Positions 16,211 to 23,626 of a stretch of DNA of 28,158 nt are shown here, piece after piece (position 1 is the first letter of the stretch; every line of letters begins with the position of its first letter). The stretch comes from an uncultured Verrucomicrobiota bacterium (GTDB taxonomy: Bacteria; Verrucomicrobiota; Kiritimatiellia; RFP12; UBA1067): positions 1-28,158 of the forward strand of contig CAMNLN010000006.1 in the NCBI GenBank assembly GCA_946543025.1, written 5' to 3'. Below the pieces are notes generated by a model, which saw nothing but the letters and a program-made list of their open reading frames with translations, had not been told where the DNA came from and did not search any database. The translations under genes and the position numbers were made by a program.

Positions 16211-17335
16211 ATGAAAAACCCTTTCAGATACGGATCGCGCGTCTCGGGCGGGGCGTTCTTCGACCGCGCGCGGATCATGCGCGACATGCTGGGCGTCGTC
16301 GACGGCGGCAACAACGTCGTGCTGTACGGTCCGCGGCGCTACGGCAAGTCGTCGCTCGTGGGAGAGGTGATGGCGCGTCTCCGCGCGAAGGGATGGGTCT
16401 GCGCGGAGGTCAACATGATGGATGTGGCGTCGCTGGAGGACTTCGTTTCCCAGTACGCGCGCGTGCTGTACCGCGAGGTGTCGCCGGTCGTCGGGACGCT
16501 TCGCCACATCGCCGGGCTTTTCCGGCGCGTCACGCCGAAGGTCGGCGTCGACGACGAGGGGAGGCCGGAGCTGAAGTTCGAGATCGCGTCGCGCAAGGCG
16601 GGCGTGGCGGCGCTGCGCGACGTGTTCGAGCTTCCCGCGAAGATCTGCCCTGCCGGGCGTACGCTCGTCGTCCTGGACGAATTCCAGGAGGTGGAGTCTC
16701 TCGGTCTCGGGGCGCAGTTCGAGCGCACGATGCGTTCGGTGATCCAGAACCAGCCCGACATCGCGTACGTGTTCCTCGGCTCCAAGACGCACATGCTGGA
16801 GAGGATGTTCTCATCCCCATCGCGCCCGTTCTACAATTCCGCGCAGAAGTTCATCCTGTCGCGGCCGCCCGAGGATGAGAGCCGCCGTTTCGTCGTCGAG
16901 AGGTTCAAGTCCGTGGGGATGACCATGCCGGACGACTTGGCGGCGCGGGTGGTGTCGCTTGCGGGCAATGTGCCGTACTACGTGCAGGCGATCTCCTCGT
17001 GGGCGTACAACGCCGTTGCCGGAGGACGGGCGCGGGTTGTCCGCGCGGCGGACATCGAAGAGGCGTTCCAGTCCCTCTATGCCACGGAGACCATCTTGAT
17101 GGAGAGCGTGTTCATGGCGCATCCCGAAAGCCAGCGGTTGCTGATGCGGGCGTTGGCGAAGGAACCCACGGCGCGCTTCGACGAGGATTACCGCGACCGA
17201 CACGCGCTCCCTTCGACATCGACGGTCAACACGGCGCTGCGACGTCTCATCAGGGAGTCTGTCGTCGAAGCGCAAGACGGCGTGTACACGCTTTCAGACC
17301 CGCTTCTCGCCTACCACCTGTCGACGAGAGGATAA
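16211..17335 (+). CDS. P-loop ATPase with C-terminal winged-helix-like region (archaeal-ATPase type)
   Basis: This 374-residue STAND/AAA-like ATPase resembles the archaeal-type ATPase family (PF01637). Walker A is GPRRYGKSS at residues 40-48, Walker B is TLVVLDEF with Asp156 and Glu157, and a sensor-like strand reads VFLGSKTHML. The C-terminal 60 residues (STSTVNTALRRLI, ending DPLLAYHLS) resemble the winged-helix end common in this family. There is no signal peptide or membrane segment, so it is cytoplasmic. The biological role of most such proteins is unknown, and they often occur in many copies per genome. The gene lies between two copies of the queH start and has its own predicted leaderless promoter, so it is probably expressed independently. 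The acquired or duplicated status comes from the repeats, not from foreign codon use, which looks like that of its neighbours. Confidence 0.88.
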   Translation: MKNPFRYGSRVSGGAFFDRARIMRDMLGVVDGGNNVVLYGPRRYGKSSLVGEVMARLRAKGWVCAEVNMMDVASLEDFVSQYARVLYREVSPVVGTLRHIAGLFRRVTPKVGVDDEGRPELKFEIASRKAGVAALRDVFELPAKICPAGRTLVVLDEFQEVESLGLGAQFERTMRSVIQNQPDIAYVFLGSKTHMLERMFSSPSRPFYNSAQKFILSRPPEDESRRFVVERFKSVGMTMPDDLAARVVSLAGNVPYYVQAISSWAYNAVAGGRARVVRAADIEEAFQSLYATETILMESVFMAHPESQRLLMRALAKEPTARFDEDYRDRHALPSTSTVNTALRRLIRESVVEAQDGVYTLSDPLLAYHLSTRG

Positions 17336-17349
17336 GAAAGGGTTCTCGT

Positions 17350-17404
17350 TGTCGAGGTTCCGTGCATGAAGATTCTGCTCCATACGTGTTGCGGGCCGTG
17401 CGCG
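17350..17404 (+). repeat. Right copy of 55-bp direct repeat (functional queH start)
   Basis: This copy matches 16046-16100 at 54 of 55 positions and contains GAGG at 17354-17357 plus the first 13 codons of intact queH. It begins 14 bases after the ATPase stop codon. Sequence 5' of the repeat shows no clear similarity to that 5' of the left copy, so the left repeat boundary is sharp. Confidence 0.95.
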
Positions 17405-17962
17405 AGCGCGTGCGTGCCCGTGTTGCGCGATCTCGGGAACGAGGTCGTCCTGTTCTTCTCCAACTCCAACATCGACACGGAAGCGGAGTTCGAGAAGCGG
17501 CTCGACAACGCGCGAAAGCTTGCCGAAGCCGAGAACGTAGAGCTGGTGGCGGACGAATACGACCACGCGGACTGGCTGGAGAAGGTGGCGAAGGGGCTGG
17601 AAGACGCGCCCGAGAAGGGGGCGCGCTGCGCCAAGTGTTTCCGCTACAACCTCGCGCGCGCGGCGGCTTGGGCGGCCGCGCACGGCTGCGAGGCGTTCGC
17701 CACGTCGCTCACGGTCTCGCCACACAAGGTGAGCCAGATGGTGTTTGCCGCCGGCGAGGATGTCGCCTGGGAGGCGTCGGCCAAGGACTGCGGCGGATCG
17801 GCCGCCGCCGCGCCGAAGTTCCTGCCCGTCGACTTCAAGAAGAAGGACGGATTCCTGCGCTCCCTGCGCCGGACGGCCGAGCTGGGGCTCTATCGCCAGT
17901 CCTACTGCGGCTGCGAGTTCAGCCGCCGGAGCTGCGCCGTTGGCAAACGGGACGGGATTTGA
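17366..17962 (+). CDS. queH: Epoxyqueuosine reductase QueH
   Basis: QueH reduces epoxyqueuosine in tRNA to queuosine, the last step of queuosine synthesis, as the non-homologous alternative to QueG. The 198-residue protein has the QueH (DUF208) signatures. These are HTCCGPC at residues 6-12, GARCAKCF with Cys88 and Cys91, TSLTVSPHK, and LYRQSYCGCEFS with Cys181 and Cys183. In this family conserved Cys and Asp residues hold an iron-sulfur cluster and a second metal. The length is normal. The ATG at 17366 is eight bases after GAGG. The ATPase gene ends 30 bases upstream, and the promoter for ahcY overlaps the last queH codons. No other queuosine gene is in the window. A dead copy of the gene's start lies 1304 bases upstream. 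Confidence 0.95.
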   Translation: MKILLHTCCGPCASACVPVLRDLGNEVVLFFSNSNIDTEAEFEKRLDNARKLAEAENVELVADEYDHADWLEKVAKGLEDAPEKGARCAKCFRYNLARAAAWAAAHGCEAFATSLTVSPHKVSQMVFAAGEDVAWEASAKDCGGSAAAAPKFLPVDFKKKDGFLRSLRRTAELGLYRQSYCGCEFSRRSCAVGKRDGI

Positions 17963-17968
17963 TAGACT
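17940..17968 (+). promoter_or_regulatory. Promoter for ahcY within the end of queH
   Basis: TTGGCA at 17940-17945 (five of six) and TAGACT at 17963-17968 (four of six) are spaced by exactly 17 bases. The start would be near 17975, only about seven bases before the ahcY ATG. A leader that short leaves no room for an S-adenosylhomocysteine riboswitch or a normal ribosome site, and none is visible. Confidence 0.55.
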
Positions 17969-17981
17969 ACCCCCAACAGCC

Positions 17982-19379
17982 ATGAAGTACAAAGTCAAGG
18001 ACATCAAGCTGGCCGACCTCGGCCGCAAGCTCATCGAGACCGAAGAGCCGGAAATGCCCGGCCTCATGCAGACGCGCGCCAAGTACGGTCCGAAAAAACC
18101 GCTGAAGGGCGCGCGTATCATGGGTTCGCTGCACATGACCGTTGAGACGGCGATTCTCATCGAGACGCTCAAGGCGCTCGGCGCGGACGTTCGCTGGGCA
18201 AGCTGCAACATCTTCTCCACGAACGACGCGGCGGCGGCGGCCATCGCCAAGACGGGCACGCCCGTCTTCGCCTGGAAGGGCGAGACGGTGGAAGACTACT
18301 GGTGGTGCACGAAGGAGGCGATGACGTGGCCGGACGGCAAGGGCCCGGACCTCATCGTGGACGACGGCGGCGACGCAACGCTGCTGCTGCATCTCGGCTG
18401 CAAGGCCGAAAAGGACATTTCCGTGCTGTCGAATCCCGCAAGCGCCGAGGAAAAGGCCCTCTTCTCAACCATCCGCGAGACATTGAAGAAGAAGCCGCAT
18501 TGGTTTAGCGAGGCCGCCGCGCGCGTGAAGGGCGTGAGCGAGGAGACGACGACGGGCGTCCACCGCCTCTACCAGCTGGAGGCGAAGGGCGAGCTGCTGT
18601 TTCCCGCTGTCAACGTGAACGACAGCGTGACGAAGAGCAAGTTCGACAACATCTACGGCTGCCGCGAGTCGCTGGTGGACGGCATCAAGCGCGCAACGGA
18701 CGTGATGCTCGCCGGCAAGAACGCTTTTGTCTGCGGTTACGGCGACGTGGGCAAGGGGTGCGCGGAAAGTTTGCGCGAGAACCACTGCCGCGTGCGCGTG
18801 AGCGAGGTTGATCCCATCTGTGCACTGCAGGCGTGCATGGCGGGCTTCGACGTGGGGACGGTGGAGGACGCGCTCAAGTGGGCGAACCTCTTTGTCACCA
18901 CCACGGGCAACGTGGACATCATCACGGCCGAGCACATGGCCAAGATGCGCGACCGCACGATCGTCTGCAACATCGGCCACTTTGACGACGAGATACAGGT
19001 GGCGCGTCTCATGGCGTGGTCGGGCATCAAGCGGACGAACATCAAGCCGCAGGTGGACAAGTTCACGTTCCCTGACGGGCACTCGATCTATCTGCTCGCC
19101 GAGGGGCGGCTCGTGAACCTGGGCTGTGCGACGGGCCATCCGGGCTTCGTGATGTCCAACAGCTTCACGAACCAGTGCCTTGCGCAGATGAAGCTTTGGA
19201 AAGAGCGCACGGCGGCAAAGCCGCAGGTCATTCGTCTGCCGAAAGAGCTGGACGAGGAGGTGGCGCGCCTGCACCTTGCCGCATGCGGCGCGAAGCTTAC
19301 GAAGTTGACGAAGCGTCAGGCCGACTACATCGGGGTGAACGTGAATGGCCCGTTCAAGCCTGACTATTACCGTTATTGA
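17982..19379 (+). CDS. ahcY: Adenosylhomocysteinase
   Basis: AhcY hydrolyses S-adenosylhomocysteine to adenosine and homocysteine, clearing the by-product of methyltransferases; it uses tightly bound NAD+. The 465-residue protein is recognisable throughout: GSLHMTVETAILIETL, SCNIFSTNDAAAAAI, DDGGDATLLLHLG, AVNVNDSVTKSKFDN, the NAD loop CGYGDVGKG, GNVDIITAEHM, CNIGHFDDEI and the C-terminal KPDYYRY. The length and extra segment after the substrate domain match the longer bacterial/plant type rather than the roughly 430-residue animal type. The frame is open upstream into queH, but homology begins at the ATG at 17982. No Shine-Dalgarno site is visible there, in keeping with the very short predicted leader. 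It probably heads a transcript continuing through the next four genes. Confidence 0.97.
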   Translation: MKYKVKDIKLADLGRKLIETEEPEMPGLMQTRAKYGPKKPLKGARIMGSLHMTVETAILIETLKALGADVRWASCNIFSTNDAAAAAIAKTGTPVFAWKGETVEDYWWCTKEAMTWPDGKGPDLIVDDGGDATLLLHLGCKAEKDISVLSNPASAEEKALFSTIRETLKKKPHWFSEAAARVKGVSEETTTGVHRLYQLEAKGELLFPAVNVNDSVTKSKFDNIYGCRESLVDGIKRATDVMLAGKNAFVCGYGDVGKGCAESLRENHCRVRVSEVDPICALQACMAGFDVGTVEDALKWANLFVTTTGNVDIITAEHMAKMRDRTIVCNIGHFDDEIQVARLMAWSGIKRTNIKPQVDKFTFPDGHSIYLLAEGRLVNLGCATGHPGFVMSNSFTNQCLAQMKLWKERTAAKPQVIRLPKELDEEVARLHLAACGAKLTKLTKRQADYIGVNVNGPFKPDYYRY

Positions 19380-19391
19380 GGAGAAGATTCG

Positions 19392-20903
19392 ATGGACACC
19401 CTCATCCGACACGTGCCGGTCCTGCTCGTCTTCCTGACGCTTTCCGCCGCCGCCTGGCTGCACGGCGGAACGCAGACGGACGTGATGCTTCCTGCGATTC
19501 CCTGGCTGTGGGCATTTCTTTTCGAGGCCCTGCTGTTCTTTCCCCAGCGGCGGCCTTACGAGGATCCCGTCTCCGCGCGGCAGCGCGCCTGGCACAAGCT
19601 TGGGCGCGATCCGCTGCTGTACGTGACGGTCGCCTTCATACTGGTGCTGGTGATCCCGTTCATGAATCGCGGGCTGTGCCCGGTCTGCGACTACCCGGCG
19701 ATCATGAAGGGCCGTTCCCCCGACCCTGGCATTCCTTTCGCGCCGTTCTGCGTGGACCTTGCCGAGCATTTCAACGTCGTGCTATGGTTCGTGCCTGCGT
19801 TGACGGCGATGCTGGCGGCTCGCCACGCGCTTTCGCGCGCCGGCAAGTGCATGCTGATGGAGATGCTCGTATGGAATGCCGCCGCTCTCGCCGTGCTGGG
19901 GTTCATCCAGCAATCTACCGATGCGTCGGCGCCCTTTTGGGTCGAGACCGTGAAGAAGGGCATGTTCTTTTCCTCGTTCGGCTACGTGAACATGGGCGGA
20001 GCCTATTTCGTGATGATGTTCGCGTTCGCGATCGGCGTCTGGTTGACGCGCGTGGCCGAGGTCGCGAAACTGCCGCCGATCGACAAGGGGTTCTCCCTTC
20101 CGCAGCAGCAGCTCTTTCGGTTTATTCACGCCCACTATCCGCTGGTGCCGGCCGCCATCATCATGTATGCGGTGCTGGCGACGCTTTGCAGGGCCGCCAT
20201 GCTCTGCCTGGTCGTCCTCGCCGCGCTGGCGTTCCTCTACTACGAGTGCGCGTTGTTCTTCTCCAGGAGCAACCGCGCGAAGAACATCAAGAGGGCCGCG
20301 TTCGCCATGGCCGGCGGCGCCATCGTCGTCATTTCCATGTTCATCTTCGGCCCGAAGGATTGGACGCGCGAGCTCCAGACGGTCTCGTCGCACGCTGTGC
20401 TCGATCGCGTCTCGGGGAAGGCCCAGTACCATTCGCGGGTGGCGCTGGCGATCGTGAAGGACCATCCCCTCTTCGGCATCGGTGGGTGGGGATACCGGCA
20501 TCTGTGCGCAAAGTACATGACGAACGACGAGCTGAAGCAGATTCAGACAATTGGCGGCGCGAACGTCCATAACGATTTTCTCCAGTTCATCTGCGAACAT
20601 GGAATTGTCGGCTTCAGCTTGCTGGTCGTGATCTTCCTGCTCCTGGTCGTGCCGCTCTTTCGCAATTGGTTCAAGCTCTACCGGGCGGCTTGCTTCATGC
20701 GTACGTCGGCATCTCCTCCCAGTCCGCGCGCGCTGTATTGCCTTCCCCCCGGAACGCTTTGGATCATGTTGGGGAACGTCGCGTTGCTGATCTGCGCCAG
20801 CGGGGACTGCCCGATGCGCTCGCTGGCCGTCCTGTCGGCGTTCTTTGTCTCGCTGGCCTGCGCGGACGGCTATCTGCCGCGTGAACAGGAGCCTCGCAGA
20901 TGA
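19392..20903 (+). CDS. O-antigen ligase/polymerase-like membrane protein (Wzy_C family)
   Basis: This is a polytopic membrane protein of 503 residues with about ten to twelve hydrophobic helices. The pattern HPLFGIGGWGYRH, followed after a loop by VHNDFLQFICEHGIVG, is characteristic of the O-antigen ligase / Wzy_C superfamily (WaaL, Wzy, PglL). Members join or polymerise lipid-linked glycans on the periplasmic side, and some glycosylate proteins. Which acceptor is used cannot be read from sequence, and no glycosyltransferase genes adjoin it. The ATG at 19392 is eight bases after GAGGAG, which overlaps the ahcY stop codon. The 3' end overlaps the aldo/keto reductase start (ATGATGA), so the genes are translationally coupled. 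The loop after about residue 90 has a Cys pair (LCPVCDYP), which is unusual and might bind metal or form a disulfide. Confidence 0.82.
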   Translation: MDTLIRHVPVLLVFLTLSAAAWLHGGTQTDVMLPAIPWLWAFLFEALLFFPQRRPYEDPVSARQRAWHKLGRDPLLYVTVAFILVLVIPFMNRGLCPVCDYPAIMKGRSPDPGIPFAPFCVDLAEHFNVVLWFVPALTAMLAARHALSRAGKCMLMEMLVWNAAALAVLGFIQQSTDASAPFWVETVKKGMFFSSFGYVNMGGAYFVMMFAFAIGVWLTRVAEVAKLPPIDKGFSLPQQQLFRFIHAHYPLVPAAIIMYAVLATLCRAAMLCLVVLAALAFLYYECALFFSRSNRAKNIKRAAFAMAGGAIVVISMFIFGPKDWTRELQTVSSHAVLDRVSGKAQYHSRVALAIVKDHPLFGIGGWGYRHLCAKYMTNDELKQIQTIGGANVHNDFLQFICEHGIVGFSLLVVIFLLLVVPLFRNWFKLYRAACFMRTSASPPSPRALYCLPPGTLWIMLGNVALLICASGDCPMRSLAVLSAFFVSLACADGYLPREQEPRR

Positions 20904-22174
20904 TGACCGTCCGTACGGGCGCGCACGGCGAGAAGGTGAGCCTTCTCGGTTACGGCGCGATGCGCTATCCTACGGTCGACGGCAGCCATGCCAACACGCA
21001 CCGAGGCGGTTCGAGCGCGGCGATCGACATTGCCGCCGTTCAGCAGCACGTCGACTATTGCATCGCGCACGGCGTGAACTATTTCGACACGTCGCCCGCC
21101 TACTGCCGCGGCGAGTCGGAGAAGGTGCTGGGCGACGCGCTCGCGAAGCATCCGCGCGAAAAGTGGTTCGTTGCCACCAAGCTCTCCAACTTCGCTCCCA
21201 AGACGCACTCCTTCGAGGCTTCCCGCAAGATTTACGACGAGTCGCGCCGCCTCTTGCATACCGACGTGATCGACTTCTACCTTCTCCACGCGATCGGCGG
21301 AGGCGGCGCGAACGCGATGAAGCTCTTCAATTCCCGTTTCATCGACAACGGCATGCTTGACTTTCTCCTGAAGGAACGCGAGGCCGGGCGCATCCGCAAC
21401 CTCGGCTATTCGTTTCATGGAGACGAGGCGATCTTCCGCCATGCCCTTGCGATGCACGACAAGGTGCACTGGGACTTCATCCAAATCCAGCTCAACTGGG
21501 TGGACTGGCATCATGCCAAGGAAATCAATCCCCGCAACGTCGACGCCGAGACGCTTTACAACCTCGTGACGGAGCGCAACATACCCGTCGTCGTCATGGA
21601 GCCGCTCCTGGGTGGACGCCTCGCGAAGTTCAGCGAAGCGGTCGCGCGCAAGATCGCGCCGCTCGATCCGCAGGCGACGCCTGCCAGCTGGTCGTTCCGC
21701 TTCGCCGGCACGTTCCCCGGCGTGTTGACCGTCCTGAGCGGCATGACATACCTCAAGTACGTTGAGGAGAACGTCAGGACATACTCGCCCCTAAAGCCGC
21801 TCAACGCCAAGGAACTTGCTACGCTCGAGCGTGCCGCGCAGACGTTCGTCTCCGGCGACAACGTTCCCTGTACCGCCTGCGACTACTGCATGCCGTGCCC
21901 GTTCGGGCTCGACATCCCCGGAATCTTCGCCCAGTGGAACCAGGCCATCGTGGAGGACAGGCTGCCGGACTTTCCCGGCGATCCCTCCTACGCCGCGAAC
22001 CGCCGCCGGTTCCTGGTCGACTACGAACGCGCCATCCCGCGCCTGCGCGAGGCGCAGCGGTGCATCGGCTGCGGCCGGTGCGCGCCGCATTGCCCGCAAT
22101 CCATCGACATCCCCGCCATGTTGCGGAAGGTGGACGAATTCGTCGAAAAGCTGAGGAGGAACGGCCGTGCGTAA
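20900..22174 (+). CDS. Aldo/keto reductase with C-terminal 4Fe-4S ferredoxin domain
   Basis: The first 300 or so residues form an aldo/keto reductase barrel with the catalytic tetrad Asp63, Tyr68, Lys94 and His130 (NYFDTSPAY, ATKL, LLHA). The C-terminal 100 residues carry two cluster motifs, CTACDYCMPCP and CIGCGRCAPHCP, likely binding two 4Fe-4S clusters. Such ferredoxin-linked reductases are common in anaerobes, but most have unknown substrates. There is no signal peptide, so it should be cytoplasmic. AGGAG at 20887-20891 favours the ATG at 20900; another ATG at 20903 is possible. It overlaps the membrane protein before it and the NapH-like gene after it, so it is part of a tight operon. 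Context suggests it exchanges electrons with the membrane and exported ferredoxins encoded next. Confidence 0.93.
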   Translation: MMTVRTGAHGEKVSLLGYGAMRYPTVDGSHANTHRGGSSAAIDIAAVQQHVDYCIAHGVNYFDTSPAYCRGESEKVLGDALAKHPREKWFVATKLSNFAPKTHSFEASRKIYDESRRLLHTDVIDFYLLHAIGGGGANAMKLFNSRFIDNGMLDFLLKEREAGRIRNLGYSFHGDEAIFRHALAMHDKVHWDFIQIQLNWVDWHHAKEINPRNVDAETLYNLVTERNIPVVVMEPLLGGRLAKFSEAVARKIAPLDPQATPASWSFRFAGTFPGVLTVLSGMTYLKYVEENVRTYSPLKPLNAKELATLERAAQTFVSGDNVPCTACDYCMPCPFGLDIPGIFAQWNQAIVEDRLPDFPGDPSYAANRRRFLVDYERAIPRLREAQRCIGCGRCAPHCPQSIDIPAMLRKVDEFVEKLRRNGRA

Positions 22175-22991
22175 GCTTCGTGCAATCCGCATCGTCCTGG
22201 CGACGTTCGTCATGCTCGCCGTCACGGCGTGCTTCCTCGACTTCACCGGCACGGCTGCCCGTTGGTTCGGCTGGACGGCGAAGTTCCAGCTGATGCCCGC
22301 CGCGCTCGCGCTCAGCCTTGCTGCCGTTGCGATCCTCGCCGTGACGCTCTTGTGCGGACGCGTCTACTGCTCCGTCGTGTGTCCCCTCGGCATCTTGCAG
22401 GACGTTGCGATCTTCTTCCGGCGAGTCTTCCGATTGAAGTTCGGGTCTGCAGCCCAGGGGCGCGTGGCGCTCGTCCGACAGGTCGTGCGTAGTGCGATTG
22501 CCGCCGTGTTCTTCGCGGGCGGATTCCTCGGGTTGCATTTCGTCTGGCTGGAGCCGTACGCGATCTACGGGCGGATGGCCTCGTGCCTCGCGGCGCCGCT
22601 CGTCCGTTCGGGCAACAACCAGCTCGCCGTCTGGGCGGAGCGGCACGGCAGCTACGCGTTTCACGCGGTCGAGGCCGTCGCGCCGCCGCTCTGCATGGTC
22701 GTGCTCTCGGCGGCGCTGCTGGTTCTGATCCTTGCGCTGGCCGTCTGGAAGGGAAGGTTTTGGTGCAACGCGGTCTGTCCGGTGGGGACGGTACTGGGGT
22801 TCCTCTCGAGGTTCTCGCTGCTCAAGCCGAAGATCGATCCGGCGAAGTGCGTGAAGTGCCGCCTGTGCGAGAAGGCGTGCAAGGCGCGGTCCATCGACGT
22901 CGCGAAGGGTACGATCGACCGGACGACGTGCGTGGCGTGCTTCGACTGCGGAGCCGTCTGCGGGAAGGGAGCGCTGACATGGTCCAAGTGA
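22167..22991 (+). CDS. NapH/MauN-type membrane ferredoxin
   Basis: This 274-residue membrane protein has about four transmembrane helices and resembles the quinol-interacting NapH/MauN and polyferredoxin family. The paired motifs CGRVYCSVVCPLG and WCNAVCPVG mark the family. The C-terminus has two 4Fe-4S motifs, CVKCRLCEKACK and CVACFDCGAVCG. It probably passes electrons across or along the inner membrane between the quinone pool or a cytoplasmic partner and an exported ferredoxin. The start is GTG at 22167, seven bases after a strong GAGGAGGA site, overlapping the reductase gene by eight bases. No napA, napB or mauA partner is present, so nitrate or methylamine metabolism should not be assumed; the gene symbol is therefore left blank. 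Confidence 0.9.
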   Translation: MRKLRAIRIVLATFVMLAVTACFLDFTGTAARWFGWTAKFQLMPAALALSLAAVAILAVTLLCGRVYCSVVCPLGILQDVAIFFRRVFRLKFGSAAQGRVALVRQVVRSAIAAVFFAGGFLGLHFVWLEPYAIYGRMASCLAAPLVRSGNNQLAVWAERHGSYAFHAVEAVAPPLCMVVLSAALLVLILALAVWKGRFWCNAVCPVGTVLGFLSRFSLLKPKIDPAKCVKCRLCEKACKARSIDVAKGTIDRTTCVACFDCGAVCGKGALTWSK

Positions 22992-23626
22992 ACAGGCGTG
23001 GATTCCTCGCCTCGGCGGCGACGGTTGCTGTCGTGGCTCTGGCCGAAGACGAGAAGCTTACCGACGGCGGCTATGCCGAGGTGACGCCGCCGGGCGCGCC
23101 CGCGCGCGCCACGCCGCTCGTGCCGCCGGGCGCGGACGGGGTCGAGGGTTTCGCACGCCGCTGCGTCGGCTGCCAGCTGTGCGTGACGCAGTGCCCGAAT
23201 CAGGTCCTGCGGCCGCTGAAGGCGCGCCATCCGGGCGCGCCGCTCGAAATGATGCAGCCCGTGATGGGCTTCGAGCACGGCTACTGCCGCCCCGAATGCA
23301 CGGCATGCGGCGACGTGTGCCCGGCAGGTGCCATCCGCCGCCTGACGCCGCAGCAGAAGAAGACTGTCCGTGTCGGTCATGCCGTCTGGAACAAGGATCT
23401 GTGCCTCGCGGCGGCGGAGGGCGTCACGTGCCATGCGTGCGAGCGGCATTGCCTCGGGAACGCCATTGCGCTCGTGCCGCTGGACCGAAAGGACAAGAAG
23501 TCGCCGAAGGTGCCGAAGGTTGACGAGGCGAAGTGCATCGGCTGCGGCGTGTGCGAGCATCTGTGCCCGGCGCGTCCGATGCCGGCGATGGTCGTCGAGG
23601 GCCTGGCGCGCCACCTCAGCCGATGA
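22979..23626 (+). CDS. Tat-exported NapG-like multi-cluster ferredoxin
   Basis: This 215-residue protein starts with a Tat signal (NRRGFLAS, residues 5-12, then a hydrophobic stretch ending near ALAE). It should therefore be exported folded with its clusters. Four cysteine groups follow: CVGCQLCVTQCP, CRPECTACGDVCPAG, CLAAAEGVTCHACERHC and CIGCGVCEHLCPA. This arrangement resembles NapG/MauM ferredoxins with up to four 4Fe-4S clusters. The ATG at 22979 is eight bases after GGGA and overlaps the NapH-like gene by 13 bases; a GTG at 22988 would also fit the frame and keep the Tat motif. The 3' end overlaps the convergent phosphoribosyltransferase by 11 bases. Its terminal acceptor or donor is not encoded nearby. 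Confidence 0.91.
   Translation: MVQVNRRGFLASAATVAVVALAEDEKLTDGGYAEVTPPGAPARATPLVPPGADGVEGFARRCVGCQLCVTQCPNQVLRPLKARHPGAPLEMMQPVMGFEHGYCRPECTACGDVCPAGAIRRLTPQQKKTVRVGHAVWNKDLCLAAAEGVTCHACERHCLGNAIALVPLDRKDKKSPKVPKVDEAKCIGCGVCEHLCPARPMPAMVVEGLARHLSR

Larger units (their letters stand above)
16046..17349 (+). other. 1304-bp ATPase cassette bounded by queH repeats
   Basis: The distance from one repeat to the other is 1304 bases. The unit holds the queH remnant, an AT-rich promoter and one complete ATPase gene. There is no transposase, integrase or terminal inverted repeat. Recombination between the two copies would remove the whole unit and leave one intact queH directly behind the GH39-EEP gene. 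The simplest reading is a tandem duplication or insertion that preserved the target gene. Calling it a mobile element would go beyond the evidence. Confidence 0.5.

Noticed and set aside
17322..17351. Possible terminator hairpin at the end of the ATPase gene
   Set aside because: The arms 17322-17329 and 17344-17351 pair over eight bases including one G-T pair, but the loop is long and there is no T-run.
17745..17981. Upstream extension of ahcY inside queH
   Set aside because: Adenosylhomocysteinase similarity starts at 17982, and the extension is Arg/Pro/Ser-rich shadow sequence.
22583..22978. Upstream extension of the NapG-like gene inside the NapH-like gene
   Set aside because: The Tat signal just after 22979 must be N-terminal, and a ribosome site precedes that ATG.
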